Source: Chloroflexota bacterium
GTDB taxonomy: Bacteria; Chloroflexota; Limnocylindria; Limnocylindrales; CSP1-4
Direction: 5' to 3'
Length of the DNA: 5,118 nt
NCBI GenBank assembly: GCA_013695505.1
Contig: JACDAH010000145.1
Coordinates: 1-5,118 of the forward strand
Shown here one piece after another: positions 4,576-5,118 of this stretch. The notes below the pieces were generated by a model. That model searched no databases. It was not told the DNA's origin and saw only the letters and a list, made by a program, of their open reading frames with translations. Position numbers and translations under genes: made by a program. Positions within the stretch are counted from its first letter, which is position 1; each line of letters starts with the position of its first letter.

Positions 4576-5118
4576 TTGAGCCCGCCCGCCGAAGCCCCGC
4601 GGCGCTGGCCGCAGCTCGCGATCCTCGGGATCGGCACGCTCCTCGCGATGGCACCTTCGTTCAGTGCCTCGGCGGTGGCGCCGCTCCTCCGGACGGAATG
4701 GACCGTCGGGCCGCTCGACCTGCCGTGGCTCACGGTCGTGACCCAGCTCGGGTTCGCGGTGGGGGCGCTCGGGCTGGCCGCGGTGGGCGCGCCGGACGTG
4801 ATCCCCGGGCCGCGTCTGTTCGCCGGGGGAGCCATCGTGGCGGCGATCGCAAATCTCGGGTTCGCCCTCGTCGCCCACGACCCGGGTTCCGCCCTGCCGT
4901 TCCGGTTCGTCACCGGAGCCGCGCTCGCCGCCGTGTACCCCGTCGCGATGAAGCTCGCCGCAGGCTGGTTCCGGCGCGAGCGCGGGTTTGCCATCGGCGT
5001 CGTCAATGGGGCGCTGACGATCGGCGTCGCCCTGCCGCTCCTGTTCCGGGCAGTCGGCGCGTATGCCGGACTCGACTGGCGACCGGTCGTCGTGTCCGCG
5101 AGCGTCGCGGCGCTGGTC
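4576..5118 (+). CDS. Major facilitator superfamily (MFS) transporter, N-terminal half (partial, runs off right edge)
   Basis: From TTG at 4576 the frame is open to the window end: 181 residues with no stop. Hydrophobic segments at about 14-36, 51-71, 79-99, 108-128, 138-160 and 170-181 fit the first half of a 12-helix MFS carrier. After helix 4 comes GWFRRERGFAIGVVNGALTIGVALP (130-154), where an Arg/Glu-rich loop leads into a Gly-rich helix; this resembles organic-anion, nitrate or drug-type MFS carriers. The substrate cannot be inferred. It begins ten bases after the darA stop on the same strand and is probably in the same transcript. The TTG start is tentative: no good Shine-Dalgarno precedes it, and the next in-frame ATG (4648) would cut into the first helix, so I keep TTG. 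Confidence 0.8.
   Translation, partial: MSPPAEAPRRWPQLAILGIGTLLAMAPSFSASAVAPLLRTEWTVGPLDLPWLTVVTQLGFAVGALGLAAVGAPDVIPGPRLFAGGAIVAAIANLGFALVAHDPGSALPFRFVTGAALAAVYPVAMKLAAGWFRRERGFAIGVVNGALTIGVALPLLFRAVGAYAGLDWRPVVVSASVAALV

Noticed and set aside
3798..5006. A 402-codon minus-strand open frame opposite darA and the MFS gene
   Set aside because: It crosses the darA promoter and two genes with clear family identity, and its translation is Arg/Pro/Ser-rich without motifs; it is a shadow frame.

Overview
The window is very GC-rich and densely coding (GC estimated by eye). Starts are often GTG or TTG, and Shine-Dalgarno sequences are few. The gene families present are a NicO-type metal transporter, a bacterial type thymidylate kinase, an ECF sigma factor with an RskA-like anti-sigma factor, a GAF-GGDEF protein and a DarA/PstA-type cyclic-di-AMP receptor. 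Together they suggest a bacterium from a high-GC lineage. I favour Chloroflexota (Limnocylindria/Ellin6529-like), with Actinomycetota as the alternative. This is an inference from style and protein character, not a database match.

Layout. Bases 1-690 (minus) hold the N-terminal 230 codons of a secreted or membrane protein of the nickel/cobalt (NicO/RcnA-like) transporter type; it is open to the window edge and carries a perfect EF-hand loop. Bases 691-792 are a divergent spacer with a minus-strand and a plus-strand -10-like box and a 10-bp palindrome. Bases 793-3034 (plus) hold a tight three-gene unit, tmk, then an ECF sigma factor, then an RskA-like anti-sigma factor, in which both junctions are 4-base GTGA overlaps. 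A hairpin at 3037-3056 separates this unit from a convergent GAF-GGDEF gene (3067 to about 4119, minus). A second divergent spacer (about 4120-4235) holds a perfect 8-bp inverted repeat and a strong leaderless-type promoter for darA (4236-4565, plus). An MFS transporter (4576 to the edge, plus) starts 10 bases after darA and is cut by the window end.

How it fits together. In Bacillus subtilis tmk and darA (yaaQ) are neighbours. Here both are present, but they are separated by a sigma/anti-sigma pair fused to the tmk transcript and by a reverse-strand cyclic-di-GMP-type gene. The tmk and darA promoters share almost the same 16-base core, TAYACTCGCCKCGTGA, which places the start codon six bases after the -10 hexamer. 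This predicts leaderless mRNAs and perhaps common control. The most interesting points are this shared promoter, the coupling of a housekeeping nucleotide kinase to an ECF sigma module, the Asp-to-Ala change in the DRX motif of thymidylate kinase, the missing second zinc cysteine in the anti-sigma factor, the non-canonical GADEF motif, and the EF-hand in the metal transporter. I see no tRNA, rRNA, CRISPR array, insertion sequence or phage gene. I do not see a clearly new system; the novelty is in gene arrangement and in motif variants.
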